Source of the DNA: Pseudomonas sp. StFLB209
GTDB lineage: Bacteria; Pseudomonadota; Gammaproteobacteria; Pseudomonadales; Pseudomonadaceae
Length of the DNA: 64,000 bases
Reading direction: 5' to 3'
NCBI RefSeq assembly: GCF_000829415.1
Contig: NZ_AP014637.1
Coordinates: forward strand, 3,427,001-3,491,000
Shown here: positions 45,710 to 54,236 of the stretch, in pieces
Numbering within the stretch: position 1 is the first letter of the stretch
Layout of the letters: the number at the start of each line of letters is the position of its first letter
The notes under the pieces: generated by a model
Told to the model about the DNA's origin: nothing
Seen by the model: only the letters and a program-made list of their open reading frames with translations
Databases searched by the model: none
Translations under genes and position numbers: made by a program

Positions 45710-46183
45710 CTACAGCAGGTAGCCGGCACAGCATTTCTTGAATTTCTGCCCGCTGCCGCACGGGCAGTTATCGTTACGGCCCGGCTTGAGCGGCACGGTG
45801 GGGTCGATGAAGTACCAGCGCCCCTGATTCTGTACAAAGGCCGAGCGTTCGCGGTGGCTGTGTTCGCCGTGTTCATCGTGCCAGCGTGCGGTGAAGGTCA
45901 CGAATGCGTGTTCCGGCTTGCCGCCCAACACCTCGGTGTCTTCCACCTCCAGGCCCAGCCAGGTGCTATGCGCGCTCCACTGGGCGATGGCGTTGCGGTC
46001 CAGCGCATGTTGTTGGGCCGGCAGCGTGGTGTCGAGCAGGTAATCCACCTGGCTCAAGACATAGGCGCTGTAGCGCGAACGCATCAGCTTTTCCGCGCAG
46101 GGTGCCGGCTGGCCGGCATGAAAGCGACCGCAGCAGGCCAGCAACAGATCCCCGCTGCCGCAGGGGCAACTTGCACTACTCAT
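45710..46183 (-). CDS. YchJ family protein with two SEC-C motifs
   Basis: A 157-residue protein of the UPF0225 (YchJ) family. SEC-C zinc motifs sit at both ends: [14 protein letters not shown] at residues 6-19 and [15 protein letters not shown] at the C-terminus. Between them is the NTF2-like domain with [20 protein letters not shown] and [19 protein letters not shown]. The role is unknown. It is convergent with the uncharacterised gene 12 nt away. Confidence 0.92.
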   Translation of the reverse strand: MSSASCPCGSGDLLLACCGRFHAGQPAPCAEKLMRSRYSAYVLSQVDYLLDTTLPAQQHALDRNAIAQWSAHSTWLGLEVEDTEVLGGKPEHAFVTFTARWHDEHGEHSHRERSAFVQNQGRWYFIDPTVPLKPGRNDNCPCGSGQKFKKCCAGYLL

Positions 46184-46186
46184 GCA

Positions 46187-46684
46187 TCACCACCAGTACT
46201 TGCCAAAATTTTCCGGGTTGGCCCAGAACTTGGCATTCAGCCAGTCGGGCACCTGTTTGTATTCACGCAAATCGTAAGTAAACAGCGTCAGCACCTGTTC
46301 ATCGCGGCTGAAGCGTTCGCTGGCTTGCAGGGCCAGGGCGAAGAAGTCGGTTTCCTGCCAGCCGCAGGCCTGCAGGTCAGCCAGCACCGCGATGCGGCTG
46401 GCGTTGAGGTTGCGGATGCCGCCAAGCAATTGCAGGCCGTCGCGCCGCGGGATGTGTTCAAGGCAATCGACCACCAGCGCCAGGTCGAAGCGTTGGGCGG
46501 CCAGTTCGGTCGGCAGTTGCCCGGGCGCGGCGACGGCCAGTTCGGTGTCTGGGTGCGCCTCACGAAAAGCCTGCAGGGCCGGGAACGTTTCGCTGCCGAT
46601 CAGCAGCAGGCGTTGCGGGGCGTAGCGGTCGAGCAGGGCGGCCAGCGCCTGTTGCGGTGTGCGGGTGGAGAAAGCAGCGGTCAT
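46187..46684 (-). CDS. DUF6231-like small protein with a methyltransferase-like fold
   Basis: 165 residues from the ATG at 46684; the open frame extends to 46984 over the promoter side of the next gene and is not used. The sequence RLLLIGSETFPALQAFREAH, FDLALVVDCLEHIPRRDGLQ and GIRNLNASRIAVLADLQA resembles a shortened class I SAM-methyltransferase core: the glycine-rich first motif is weak, but a D-x-L-E-H-I motif is present. It is read as DUF6231. It ends 3 nt before ychJ starts. Confidence 0.7.
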   Translation of the reverse strand: MTAAFSTRTPQQALAALLDRYAPQRLLLIGSETFPALQAFREAHPDTELAVAAPGQLPTELAAQRFDLALVVDCLEHIPRRDGLQLLGGIRNLNASRIAVLADLQACGWQETDFFALALQASERFSRDEQVLTLFTYDLREYKQVPDWLNAKFWANPENFGKYWW

Positions 46685-46983
46685 TATCGTTCCTCTTGAC
46701 TGTGCAAGCGTAGCGTTATCGGCAACGGGCAAGGCCTGAAAGTTTACTGGATCGGCCGGTAAGGGAAATGGCTTTTCGCCGTATGCCTGCACATCGTCTA
46801 GTCTGGACCTTTGCGACGATACCCAGTGTGGCAGGGGACCAAACGCCGGTTCGGCGGGCAATTTAATTGTGCCGCGGCGGTGAACCTTCTCGATTTCGCA
46901 AAGGACAAACGGTAGCGCACTGGCAAAGTGCCGTCGCAAAAAACCTCCGCGGCAAACCGGCCGCCCCTCGGGAGTGCAGAACA

Positions 46984-47694
46984 ATGAATATGCTTAGGAC
47001 AGCGGTACCTTTGATCCTGGTGAGCAGTGTGCTGACCGGTTGTGCGGGCTTGCAGAAAGAAGACTGGCCAAAATGTGCCGCTGGCGGCTTCCTCGGTGGC
47101 GCGGCGGTGGGGGCGTTCCAGACCGCAGCGGTGGCGGCCAGCCTCGGCGGCGCAGTGGGCGTGATGGCCGGTGCTTATTGCTGGGTGCATGGCGACGGCG
47201 ACGATGATGGTGACGGCGTACCGAACAGCCGCGACAAGTGCCCGGATACTCCGCGCGGCACGCCGGTCGATGCCACCGGTTGCCCGATCGTGGCCGCGCC
47301 TGCACCTGAGCCGATTCCCGCTGCGCCAGCGCCACTGCCGCGTGAAGAGGTAATCAACATCAACAAGGAAGTGCTGTTCGAATTCGACTCGGCGCGCCTG
47401 ACCGCTTCCGACCGCACCAATCTGGACGTGGTTGCCAGCCGTCTGCGTCAGGAAGCCGCTACCGTGCAACTGCGCGTCACTGGCCACACTGACAGCGTCG
47501 GCAGCGATGCCTATAACCAGAAGCTCTCTGAGCGTCGTGCGCATTCGGTAACCGATTACCTGATCAGTTCGGGCGTGCCACGCGCCTCGTTCGTGTCGGT
47601 GTCCGGTGAAGGCGAGTCGCGTCCTGTCGCGGACAACAAGACCGCTGAAGGCCGCGCGCTCAACCGCCGCGTTGAAGTGAAAATCAACCGCTGA
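46984..47694 (+). CDS. OmpA family outer-membrane lipoprotein with calcium-type repeat
   Basis: 236 residues from the ATG at 46984. A lipobox LTGC (Cys about 20) predicts lipidation. A glycine-rich segment, GGFLGGAAVGAFQTAAVAA, may cross or dip into the membrane. A thrombospondin-3-like Ca2+ loop, GDGDDDGDGVPNSRDKCPDT, follows, then a Pro/Ala linker. The OmpA peptidoglycan-binding domain runs to the C-terminus (FDSARLTASDRTNLDVVASR, TGHTDSVGSDAYNQKLSERR). It anchors the outer membrane to peptidoglycan. A strong terminator follows. Confidence 0.92.
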   Translation: MNMLRTAVPLILVSSVLTGCAGLQKEDWPKCAAGGFLGGAAVGAFQTAAVAASLGGAVGVMAGAYCWVHGDGDDDGDGVPNSRDKCPDTPRGTPVDATGCPIVAAPAPEPIPAAPAPLPREEVININKEVLFEFDSARLTASDRTNLDVVASRLRQEAATVQLRVTGHTDSVGSDAYNQKLSERRAHSVTDYLISSGVPRASFVSVSGEGESRPVADNKTAEGRALNRRVEVKINR

Positions 47695-47710
47695 TCCACC
47701 GCTCCCTGTA

Positions 47711-47739
47711 CCGGCCCGGCTATGTTGCCGGGCCGGTTA
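47711..47739 (+). terminator. Terminator of the OmpA-type lipoprotein gene
   Basis: Perfect 10-bp GC stem (47711-47720 with 47727-47736, 6-nt loop) then TTAT, 17 nt after the stop. Confidence 0.65.
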
Positions 47740-47865
47740 TCTGCTCTGCCCCCTGCATTTCCCTGTCGTCACTGGCATTGTGTGCTGGCTTGGCGTTACT
47801 GTGCGCGCTGCGCACATGATGCGAAAGCCAAGCGTTTGCATACACGACATGATCAGGGGCCTGAA

Positions 47866-48141
47866 ATGAAGCTGTTCTGGGGGTTGGGAAAAGTGTTGAT
47901 GCTGGGGTTCTGGGCAGTGGTGCTGATCAACCTGCTGGTTGGTGCTCCCGGTCCCTTTGACGTGGTAATCGACATGGCAGGTTGCCTCATCCTGCTGACC
48001 CATCTGTTGGAGCTGGTGCTGTTCAATGCCAGCCTGCGTGGCCGCGCCCAGCCCTGGCGCGATCGCGGCAAGATTCTTGTATTCGGTATCTTTCATCTCC
48101 AGGCCATCGGCCGTCCACGCGTCGAGGCTCGTCATGCGTAA
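47866..48141 (+). CDS. DUF1145 membrane protein
   Basis: A 91-residue protein from the ATG at 47866 with two membrane helices (about residues 7-27 and 33-55) and a short cytoplasmic tail. FWGLGKVLMLGFWAVVLINL and LELVLFNASLRGR fit the DUF1145 family, whose function is unknown. Its stop codon overlaps the start of the collagen-like gene (ATGCGTAA), an arrangement that couples their translation. Confidence 0.8.
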   Translation: MKLFWGLGKVLMLGFWAVVLINLLVGAPGPFDVVIDMAGCLILLTHLLELVLFNASLRGRAQPWRDRGKILVFGIFHLQAIGRPRVEARHA

Positions 48142-48892
48142 ATTCCTGTTGCTCGCCACCCTGTGCAGCCCCTTGGCCATGGCTCAGGACATTCAGGTGC
48201 AGTCCCATTCGCTGTTGCGCCTGCCGGCCAGTGGCACCGTCTTGCAGGTTCAGCGCCTGGAAGTGGCCGATTACGGCACCTTGCTGGTTCCCGGCGGGGT
48301 CACAGACCTGAAGGTCGAACAACTGCTGCTCGGCCACGAAGCCCGGATCGCGATCGTCCCTGGCAGCCAGCCACTGAACGTGCTGATCGGCACGGCGCAA
48401 CTGGGCACCGGCAGCCAGATCACGGCACGCGGTGCGCCGGGCACTTATCAGAAAGCGCCGACACCGGGACGCAACCTGACCTTGCGTATCCAGGCATTGC
48501 AAGCTGATGAGCTCTCGGTGGATGCCCGTGGCGGTACCGGCGCGCCAGGCTACGTGGGCCTGGACGGTGCCAACGGCCAGCCACCGGGTTGCACCTGGGG
48601 CAGTGCCGGGCGGGGTTATGACGGTGATACCGGTGGTAATGGCCATGATGGCGCCGCGGGCGGCCAGGTGCGTCTGGAGCTGCCACTGGGCTTTGCCGCC
48701 GAGCGCGTCAAGGTTAACGTCGACGGCGGTGCCGGTGGTGCGGCCGGTGAAGGCGGTAAACCAGGCAAGGGCGGTGAGTCCAAGGGCTGCATCGTCTACC
48801 GCGCCGATGGCGGCAAGGCCGGCACCGCCGGAGCTGCGGGGCAGGCAGGGGCCGCAGGACCTGCCGGGGTGGTGAACGTACAGCGTTTCTGA
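48134..48892 (+). CDS. Exported collagen-like Gly-rich protein
   Basis: 252 residues from the ATG at 48134, with a signal peptide (MRKFLLLATLCSPLAMAQD). The N-terminal 110 residues look like a beta-rich domain (SLLRLPASGTVLQVQRLEVA). The rest is Gly-rich in collagen-like G-x-y runs (GGTGAPGYVGLDGANGQPPG, GGAGGAAGEGGKPGKGG, GTAGAAGQAGAAGPAG) with a two-Cys insert in each half. It could be a secreted or surface structural protein; nothing shows a substrate. It overlaps DUF1145. Confidence 0.75.
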   Translation: MRKFLLLATLCSPLAMAQDIQVQSHSLLRLPASGTVLQVQRLEVADYGTLLVPGGVTDLKVEQLLLGHEARIAIVPGSQPLNVLIGTAQLGTGSQITARGAPGTYQKAPTPGRNLTLRIQALQADELSVDARGGTGAPGYVGLDGANGQPPGCTWGSAGRGYDGDTGGNGHDGAAGGQVRLELPLGFAAERVKVNVDGGAGGAAGEGGKPGKGGESKGCIVYRADGGKAGTAGAAGQAGAAGPAGVVNVQRF

Positions 48893-48920
48893 CCGGCGCC
48901 GCCTGAGCGGCTGCGCCGAC

Positions 48921-49391
48921 CTATGACCACAGCGCCGGCCGCGCTGCGGCAAGCGCCACCACCGCCAGGCCGATCAACAGATTGATACCCACCAGCCGGC
49001 GGATGCGCCCCAGCACCCCGGCGCCTTCGGCCCACTGTTCGGCTTGCACCGCCTGACGCAGCTCGGGCAACTGTAACGAATGAATGCGTAGAAACACCGC
49101 GACCATCACCACATACAGGCCCATCATCGCCTGCACATAACGCGGCGCCAGCTCCAGGCTCGGGTAGTTCAGGCGGGCAAACACCACCCCGGTAACCGGC
49201 AAGATCACGATGGCGAGCCACACCCAGGTAAAAAATCGCGGAAACACTTGGACCCATAATCTCAGGCGCAGGGGACCCTCAAGTGCTGCAATGATTGCCG
49301 GGCGCAGAATCATCCAGGCGAAGAACATGCCGCCGACCCAGACCAGGGCCGCCAGAACATGCAGGGTGTAGGCAAGAGTCGATACGCTCAT
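48921..49391 (-). CDS. CopD-like integral membrane protein
   Basis: 156 residues from the ATG at 49391, with AGGAG upstream. Four membrane helices are clear: about residues 5-27 (LHVLAALVWVGGMFFAWMIL), 50-72, 83-101 and 130-150. The first helix has the His and W-V-G-G-M pattern of the CopD / DUF2269 family. CopD proteins import copper, but this short form lacks a neighbouring copC, so copper transport is not supported. It is convergent with the collagen-like gene. Confidence 0.75.
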   Translation of the reverse strand: MSVSTLAYTLHVLAALVWVGGMFFAWMILRPAIIAALEGPLRLRLWVQVFPRFFTWVWLAIVILPVTGVVFARLNYPSLELAPRYVQAMMGLYVVMVAVFLRIHSLQLPELRQAVQAEQWAEGAGVLGRIRRLVGINLLIGLAVVALAAARPALWS

Positions 49392-49467
49392 GAAGGCTCC
49401 TGATGGCGATTTGTCCGACCGCTGACGATGCATTTGCTGCGATGCGTTCAGCGCAGATGGCATTAGC

Positions 49468-49482
49468 GCGCTATGATAGCGC
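49468..49482 (+). promoter_or_regulatory. Palindrome covering the likely dinG -10 box
   Basis: GCGCTATGATAGCGC is a perfect 7-bp inverted repeat around one central base, and TATGAT (49472-49477) inside it is a good -10. It lies about 55 nt before the dinG start. It does not match the CTG-N10-CAG LexA box. Confidence 0.45.
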
Positions 49483-49533
49483 CCACTTTGAAACACTGAA
49501 AATTTATCCAGCCTTTTGCCGTATCCCGAGCCA

Positions 49534-51678
49534 ATGATCAGCACCGAACTCAAAGCCCAGATCCAGGGCGCCTATTCGCGCTTCCTCGAAGCCAAGAGCC
49601 TCAAGCCTCGTTACGGCCAGCGCCTGATGATCGCGGAGGTCGCCAAGGTGTTGGGCGATGTCGCGACCGACGATGAAGGGCGGCGTAGCGGGGACCCGGC
49701 GGTGGTTGCAGTGGAGGCCGGAACCGGCACCGGCAAGACCGTCGCGTATGCCATTGCCTCGATTCCGGCGGCCAAGGCGGCCGGCAAGCGGCTGGTGATC
49801 GCCACCGCTACCGTGGCGTTGCAGGAGCAAATCGTTTTCAAGGATTTGCCCGACCTGATGCGCAACAGCGGCCTTAGCTTCAGCTTTGCTCTGGCCAAGG
49901 GGCGTGGTCGCTACATGTGCCTGTCCAAGCTCGACCTGCTGTTGCAGGAGGGTAACCAGAACAGCGCCACTGCCCAGTTGTTCGAGGAAGAGGGCTTCAA
50001 GATCGAGGTCGATGAAGTCAGCCAGAAGCTGTTCAACAGCATGCTGCAGAAACTGGCTGGCAACAAATGGGACGGCGACCGCGACAGCTGGCCCCAGGAA
50101 CTCGACGACCTGACCTGGTCACGGTTGACCACCGACCATAGCCAGTGCACCAGCCGCCATTGTCCGAACTTTCAGCAGTGCGCCTTCTACAAGGCCCGCG
50201 AAGGCATGGGCAAGGTCGATGTAATCGTCACCAACCACGATATGGTCCTTGCCGACCTGGCGCTGGGCGGTGGTGCGGTCTTGCCCGACCCGCGCGACAC
50301 CGTCTATGTGTTCGACGAAGGTCACCACCTGCCCGACAAAGCCATCGGCCACTTCGCCCATTACACGCGGCTGCGCTCCACCGCCGACTGGCTGGAACAG
50401 ACCGCCAAGAACCTCACCAAGTTACTGGCCCAGAATCCGCTGCCGGGCGACCTGGGGCGTTATATCGAGCAGGTGCCGGAGCTGGCCCGCGAAGTGAAAA
50501 ACCAGCAGCAGTTCATGTTCGCGGCCTGCGAGCAACTGGCGGACTTTCGTGCCGGTGAAGACACCGAAGGCCGCGAACGGCCGCGCCACCGCTTCGTCGG
50601 TGGGGTGATTCCCGAGCATATCCGCGACATCGGCATCGAGCTGAAAAAGGGCTTCTCGCGGCTCAACGACCTGTTTACCCGCCTGGCTGACCTGCTCAAG
50701 GAGGGCATGGACGGCGAGGTGAATATCGGCATCGCCAGCCATCAGGCCGAAGAATGGTATCCCCTGTTCGGTGCCCTGCTGGCCCGTGCCCAGGGCAACT
50801 GGGAGCTGTGGACCGCCTTCACGGCCGAAGACCCGGACGAAAGCCCGCCCATGGCGCGCTGGCTGAGCCTGGCCGAGAGTGGCGCGATGTTCGATATTGA
50901 GGTCAATGCCAGCCCGATCCTGGCCGCTGAGATGTTGCGCCGCAACCTCTGGAATGTCGCCCATGCCGCGCTGGTCACCTCCGCAACCCTGACCGCGCTG
51001 GGCAAGTTCGACCGTTACCGGATGCGCTCCGGCCTGCCCAGAGATGCCGTGACAGCGGTAGTGCCCAGCCCGTTTCACCATGCCGACGCCGGTGTATTGC
51101 GGGTCCCGGACCTCAAGGCCGACCCGCGCAATGCCGCCGAGCATACCGCGGCGATCATCCGCGACCTGCCGGAGCTGGTCGAAGGCTCCAAGGGCAGCCT
51201 GGTGCTGTTCTCGTCGCGGCGGCAGATGCAGGACGTGTTCGACGGCCTGGACCGCGACTGGCGCAAGCAGGTGTTCATTCAAGGCAACCTGTCCAAGCAG
51301 GAAACCCTCAACAAGCACAAGGCGCGGGTCGACGGCGGCGAGTCCAGCGTGCTGTTCGGCCTGGCGAGTTTTGCCGAAGGGGTCGACTTGCCGGGGGCGT
51401 ACTGTGAGCACGTGGTGATCGCCAAGATTCCTTTTTCGGTACCGGACGACCCGGTTGAGGCGGCACTGGCCGAGTGGATCGAAGCCCGTGGTGGCAACCC
51501 GTTCATGGAGATTTCCGTGCCCGACGCCTCGCTGAAACTGATTCAGGCCTGTGGCCGCTTGCTGCGCACCGAGTCTGATCGGGGCACCATTACCTTGCTC
51601 GACCGGCGCCTGGTGACCCAGCGTTACGGAAAAGCCATCCTCAATGCCTTGCCACCCTTTCATCGCGAGATTTCATGA
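49534..51678 (+). CDS. dinG: ATP-dependent DNA helicase DinG
   Basis: XPD-like 5'-to-3' helicase that removes R-loops and G-quadruplex blocks. It has 714 residues from the ATG at 49534 (MISTELKAQIQ); a start six codons upstream is less likely. Walker A is EAGTGTGKT (residues about 67-75), and the DEAH-like box is FDEGHHLPDKA. The four iron-sulfur cysteines lie in GRYMCLSKLD and SQCTSRHCPNFQQCAFY. Helicase motif VI is near IQACGRLLRTESDRG. Confidence 0.96.
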   Translation: MISTELKAQIQGAYSRFLEAKSLKPRYGQRLMIAEVAKVLGDVATDDEGRRSGDPAVVAVEAGTGTGKTVAYAIASIPAAKAAGKRLVIATATVALQEQIVFKDLPDLMRNSGLSFSFALAKGRGRYMCLSKLDLLLQEGNQNSATAQLFEEEGFKIEVDEVSQKLFNSMLQKLAGNKWDGDRDSWPQELDDLTWSRLTTDHSQCTSRHCPNFQQCAFYKAREGMGKVDVIVTNHDMVLADLALGGGAVLPDPRDTVYVFDEGHHLPDKAIGHFAHYTRLRSTADWLEQTAKNLTKLLAQNPLPGDLGRYIEQVPELAREVKNQQQFMFAACEQLADFRAGEDTEGRERPRHRFVGGVIPEHIRDIGIELKKGFSRLNDLFTRLADLLKEGMDGEVNIGIASHQAEEWYPLFGALLARAQGNWELWTAFTAEDPDESPPMARWLSLAESGAMFDIEVNASPILAAEMLRRNLWNVAHAALVTSATLTALGKFDRYRMRSGLPRDAVTAVVPSPFHHADAGVLRVPDLKADPRNAAEHTAAIIRDLPELVEGSKGSLVLFSSRRQMQDVFDGLDRDWRKQVFIQGNLSKQETLNKHKARVDGGESSVLFGLASFAEGVDLPGAYCEHVVIAKIPFSVPDDPVEAALAEWIEARGGNPFMEISVPDASLKLIQACGRLLRTESDRGTITLLDRRLVTQRYGKAILNALPPFHREIS

Positions 51679-51682
51679 AGCG

Positions 51683-51722
51683 CGGTTCACATTGGCTCTG
51701 ATCGCTGAAACAATGCGAACCG
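51683..51722 (+). promoter_or_regulatory. Hairpin between dinG and the serine hydrolase gene
   Basis: Positions 51683-51694 pair with 51711-51722 over 12 bp with one G-U-type mismatch and a 16-nt loop. It follows dinG by 4 nt. It has no T-run, so it may be an operator or a weak terminator. Confidence 0.45.
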
Positions 51723-51777
51723 ACATTTGACAGGCGCGGCTGAGCCCGCCGCGAAACCGCCAGCCAGGAGCCAAGCG

Positions 51778-52926
51778 TTGCAGATCCAGGGTCATTTCCA
51801 GCTTGAATTCGAAGCCGTACGTGAGGCGTTTGCCGCACTGTTCGACGATCCTCAGGAGCGTGGCGCTGCGCTATGCATCCAGATCGGTGGCGAAACCGTC
51901 GTCGATCTGTGGGCCGGCACGGCTGACCAGAGCGGCAGCGAGGCCTGGCACAGCGATACCATCGCCAACCTGTTTTCCTGCACCAAGCCATGGGCGGCAG
52001 TCGCTGCATTGCAACTGGTAGACGAAGGCAAGCTGCGCCTCGACGAGCCGGTCGCGCGTTTGTGGCCCGAGTTCGCCGCTGCCGGCAAAGACACCATTAC
52101 CCTGCGTCAGTTGCTCTGTCATCAGGCCGGTCTGCCGGCGCTGCGTGACCTGCTGCCGGCCGAAGCGCTGTATCAGTGGGACACCATGACCGGCGCTCTG
52201 GCGGCCGAAACTCCGTGGTGGACGCCGGGGCAGGGCCATGGCTATGCGGCAATCACCTACGGCTGGCTGGTGGGCGAGATGCTGCGCCGCGCCGATGGCC
52301 GCGAGCCGGGTGATGCCATCGTCGGCCGGGTCGCCAAACCGCTGGGGCTGGATTTTTATATCGGCCTGGCCGATGAAGAGTTTCACCGTGTTGCGCACAT
52401 CGCGCGTGGCAAAGGCAACGCCGGTGACGAAGCCGCGCAGCGCCTGCTGCAAGCCACGATGCGCGAACCGCAGTCGATTACCTGCAAGGCCTTCACCAAT
52501 CCGCCCTCTATCCTGACCAGTACCAACAAACCTGAGTGGCGGCGCTTCCAGCAACCGGCGGCGAATGGTCATGGCAATGCCCGCAGCCTGGCCGGCTTCT
52601 ACAGCGGTTTGCTGGATGGCAGCCTGCTCGAATCGGAGCTGCTCGGTCAGATGACCCGTGAGCACAGCCTCGGCCAGGACAAGACCCTGCTGACCTCTAC
52701 CCGGTTTGGGCTGGGCTGCATGCTCGATCAACCGACGGTCGCCAATGCCACTTATGGCCTGGGCCCCAGGGCGTTCGGTCATCCGGGGGCGGGCGGTTCG
52801 GTGGGCTTTGCCGACCCCGATTACGACGTGGCCTTTGGCTTTGTCACCAGTACCTTGGGCCCGTACGTGCTAATGGACCCCCGTGCCCAGAAACTGGCGG
52901 GTATACTGCGTGAGTCTTTGCAGTAA
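51778..52926 (+). CDS. Beta-lactamase-fold serine hydrolase (EstB-type esterase)
   Basis: A 382-residue protein from a TTG at 51778: CAGGAG at 51765-51770 is the only good ribosome site, and the sequence then starts MQIQGHFQLEFEAV as in relatives. The S-x-x-K nucleophile is S67-C-T-K70 (FSCTKPWAAV), a Tyr general base lies in GYAAITYGW, and the end has FGHPGAGGSVGF in place of KTG. No signal peptide, so it is probably a cytoplasmic esterase or peptidase and not an antibiotic-resistance enzyme. Confidence 0.88.
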   Translation: MQIQGHFQLEFEAVREAFAALFDDPQERGAALCIQIGGETVVDLWAGTADQSGSEAWHSDTIANLFSCTKPWAAVAALQLVDEGKLRLDEPVARLWPEFAAAGKDTITLRQLLCHQAGLPALRDLLPAEALYQWDTMTGALAAETPWWTPGQGHGYAAITYGWLVGEMLRRADGREPGDAIVGRVAKPLGLDFYIGLADEEFHRVAHIARGKGNAGDEAAQRLLQATMREPQSITCKAFTNPPSILTSTNKPEWRRFQQPAANGHGNARSLAGFYSGLLDGSLLESELLGQMTREHSLGQDKTLLTSTRFGLGCMLDQPTVANATYGLGPRAFGHPGAGGSVGFADPDYDVAFGFVTSTLGPYVLMDPRAQKLAGILRESLQ

Positions 52927-53076
52927 GTATTGCTCATAAGTGCTTGTTTAATACCGATTGTCAGTTTCTCTGGTAAAAGCCAACCGTAGAACGGTTTCTT
53001 TTTCCACTCTGTCTTGATGCGTGTTATACGACGTTGCTCGCGTCCTTTTGTCTGCCACTTTCGTTGTAGGTCGTCC

Positions 53077-54111
53077 ATGTCCTCGAAAAGAACTCTTGCC
53101 ATCGCTTTGTGCATCGCCGCCCTGACCGGTTGCGCCCAGACCCCGAAAACCGATGCTGCGGCTGACGCCTCCAGCCCATGGTACTGGCCGTTTGGCTCCG
53201 AAGCTGCTGCCGATGGCAAAGCTGACGCGGCGGCCGACAAGGTTGCCAGCAAGCCCGAGGACAAACCCGCTGCCAAGCCTGCACCGTCCATGGTGGCCAA
53301 GTCCGAGACCGACAGCCGCTGGTGGTGGCCGTTCGGTTCCAGTGACAGCAAGCAAGCCACGCAAGAAGCCAAGGTTCTGCCGATGCCCGACCCGAAGCTG
53401 ACCCAAGCGTGGCTGGACGAATATGAACCACGGGTGCGCAGCGCAATCAAGGACAGCAATTTCCAGTTCGAGCGCCGTGACGACCTGCTGGTCATCACCG
53501 CCCCGGTCGACTCCTCGTTCAACCCGGATCGGCCGGCCATGCTGCTGCCGGTGACCCTGGGTCCGATTACCCGTCTGGCCAAGGCCGTCGAGGGCGATGC
53601 CAAGACTGCCGTGCTGATTCTCGGTCACGCCGACACCAGCGGTGCCAAAGAAACCAACCAGAAGATCAGCCAGGAGCGTGCCCAGTCGGTCGCGGCAATC
53701 TTCCGCCTCAGCGGCTTGGAACGTAACCGCCTGAGCCAGCGCGGCATGGGCGCGGTGATGCCGCGTGCCGCCAACGACAGCACCCAGGGCCGTGCCCTGA
53801 ACCGCCGCGTCGAAATCCTGCTGACCCGCCAAGACACCATGCGCGCGCTGATGAGCCGCTATGACGTACCGGCGGTCGCGCCAACGCTGGTCGCGGTACA
53901 GGACGTCAAACCGGCGGCTGCCGCTCCAGCGCCGGCCAAAAAAGCTGCCCCAGCCAAGAAAGACACCGCTAAAAAGGCCGCACCGGCCAAGAAAGAAACC
54001 GCCAAAAAGGCAGCGCCAGCCAAGAAAGAAGCGGCCAAGAAAGACACTGCGAAAAAGGCCGAGCCTGCCAAGGCTGTCGCCAAGAAGACCGACGCCCAGG
54101 CCAGCAACTGA
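53077..54111 (+). CDS. OmpA-type lipoprotein with Lys/Ala-rich histone-like tail
   Basis: 344 residues from the ATG at 53077; lipobox LTGC (Cys about 19). Two aromatic repeats WYWPFGS and WWWPFGS (residues about 36 and 86) flank an Ala/Lys/Asp-rich linker. An OmpA peptidoglycan-binding domain follows (AVLILGHADTSGAKETNQK, SQERAQSVAAIFR, GRALNRRVEILLTR). The last 70 residues repeat K-K-A-A-P-A-K-K-E/D-T-A, like the AlgP or histone H1-like tails of pseudomonads. That basic tail on an envelope protein is unusual. Confidence 0.88.
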   Translation: MSSKRTLAIALCIAALTGCAQTPKTDAAADASSPWYWPFGSEAAADGKADAAADKVASKPEDKPAAKPAPSMVAKSETDSRWWWPFGSSDSKQATQEAKVLPMPDPKLTQAWLDEYEPRVRSAIKDSNFQFERRDDLLVITAPVDSSFNPDRPAMLLPVTLGPITRLAKAVEGDAKTAVLILGHADTSGAKETNQKISQERAQSVAAIFRLSGLERNRLSQRGMGAVMPRAANDSTQGRALNRRVEILLTRQDTMRALMSRYDVPAVAPTLVAVQDVKPAAAAPAPAKKAAPAKKDTAKKAAPAKKETAKKAAPAKKEAAKKDTAKKAEPAKAVAKKTDAQASN

Positions 54112-54236
54112 CCTGAGCGGCGACCTGCTGGCGGCCAACATTGACCGCCAGCAGGTCGCCAGCGCTTCAAGCTGTCCTGTGCCGTGCTGTTATGCTTAAC
54201 TGCCCGGCTCAGCAAAGCCTTGAAGGAGCACCGCCG

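Noticed and set aside
48921..49391. Copper importer CopD
   Set aside because: Only a short CopD/DUF2269-like four-helix protein with no copC or copper-regulation gene nearby; the metal role is not supported.
51778..52926. Antibiotic-resistance beta-lactamase
   Set aside because: The S-x-x-K fold is present, but there is no signal peptide and no KTG motif; it fits the EstB-type esterase group.
53930..54100. Tandem repeats at the end of the OmpA-type gene as a CRISPR-like array
   Set aside because: The repeats are in-frame Lys/Ala codons inside a coding region, with no spacers of even length.
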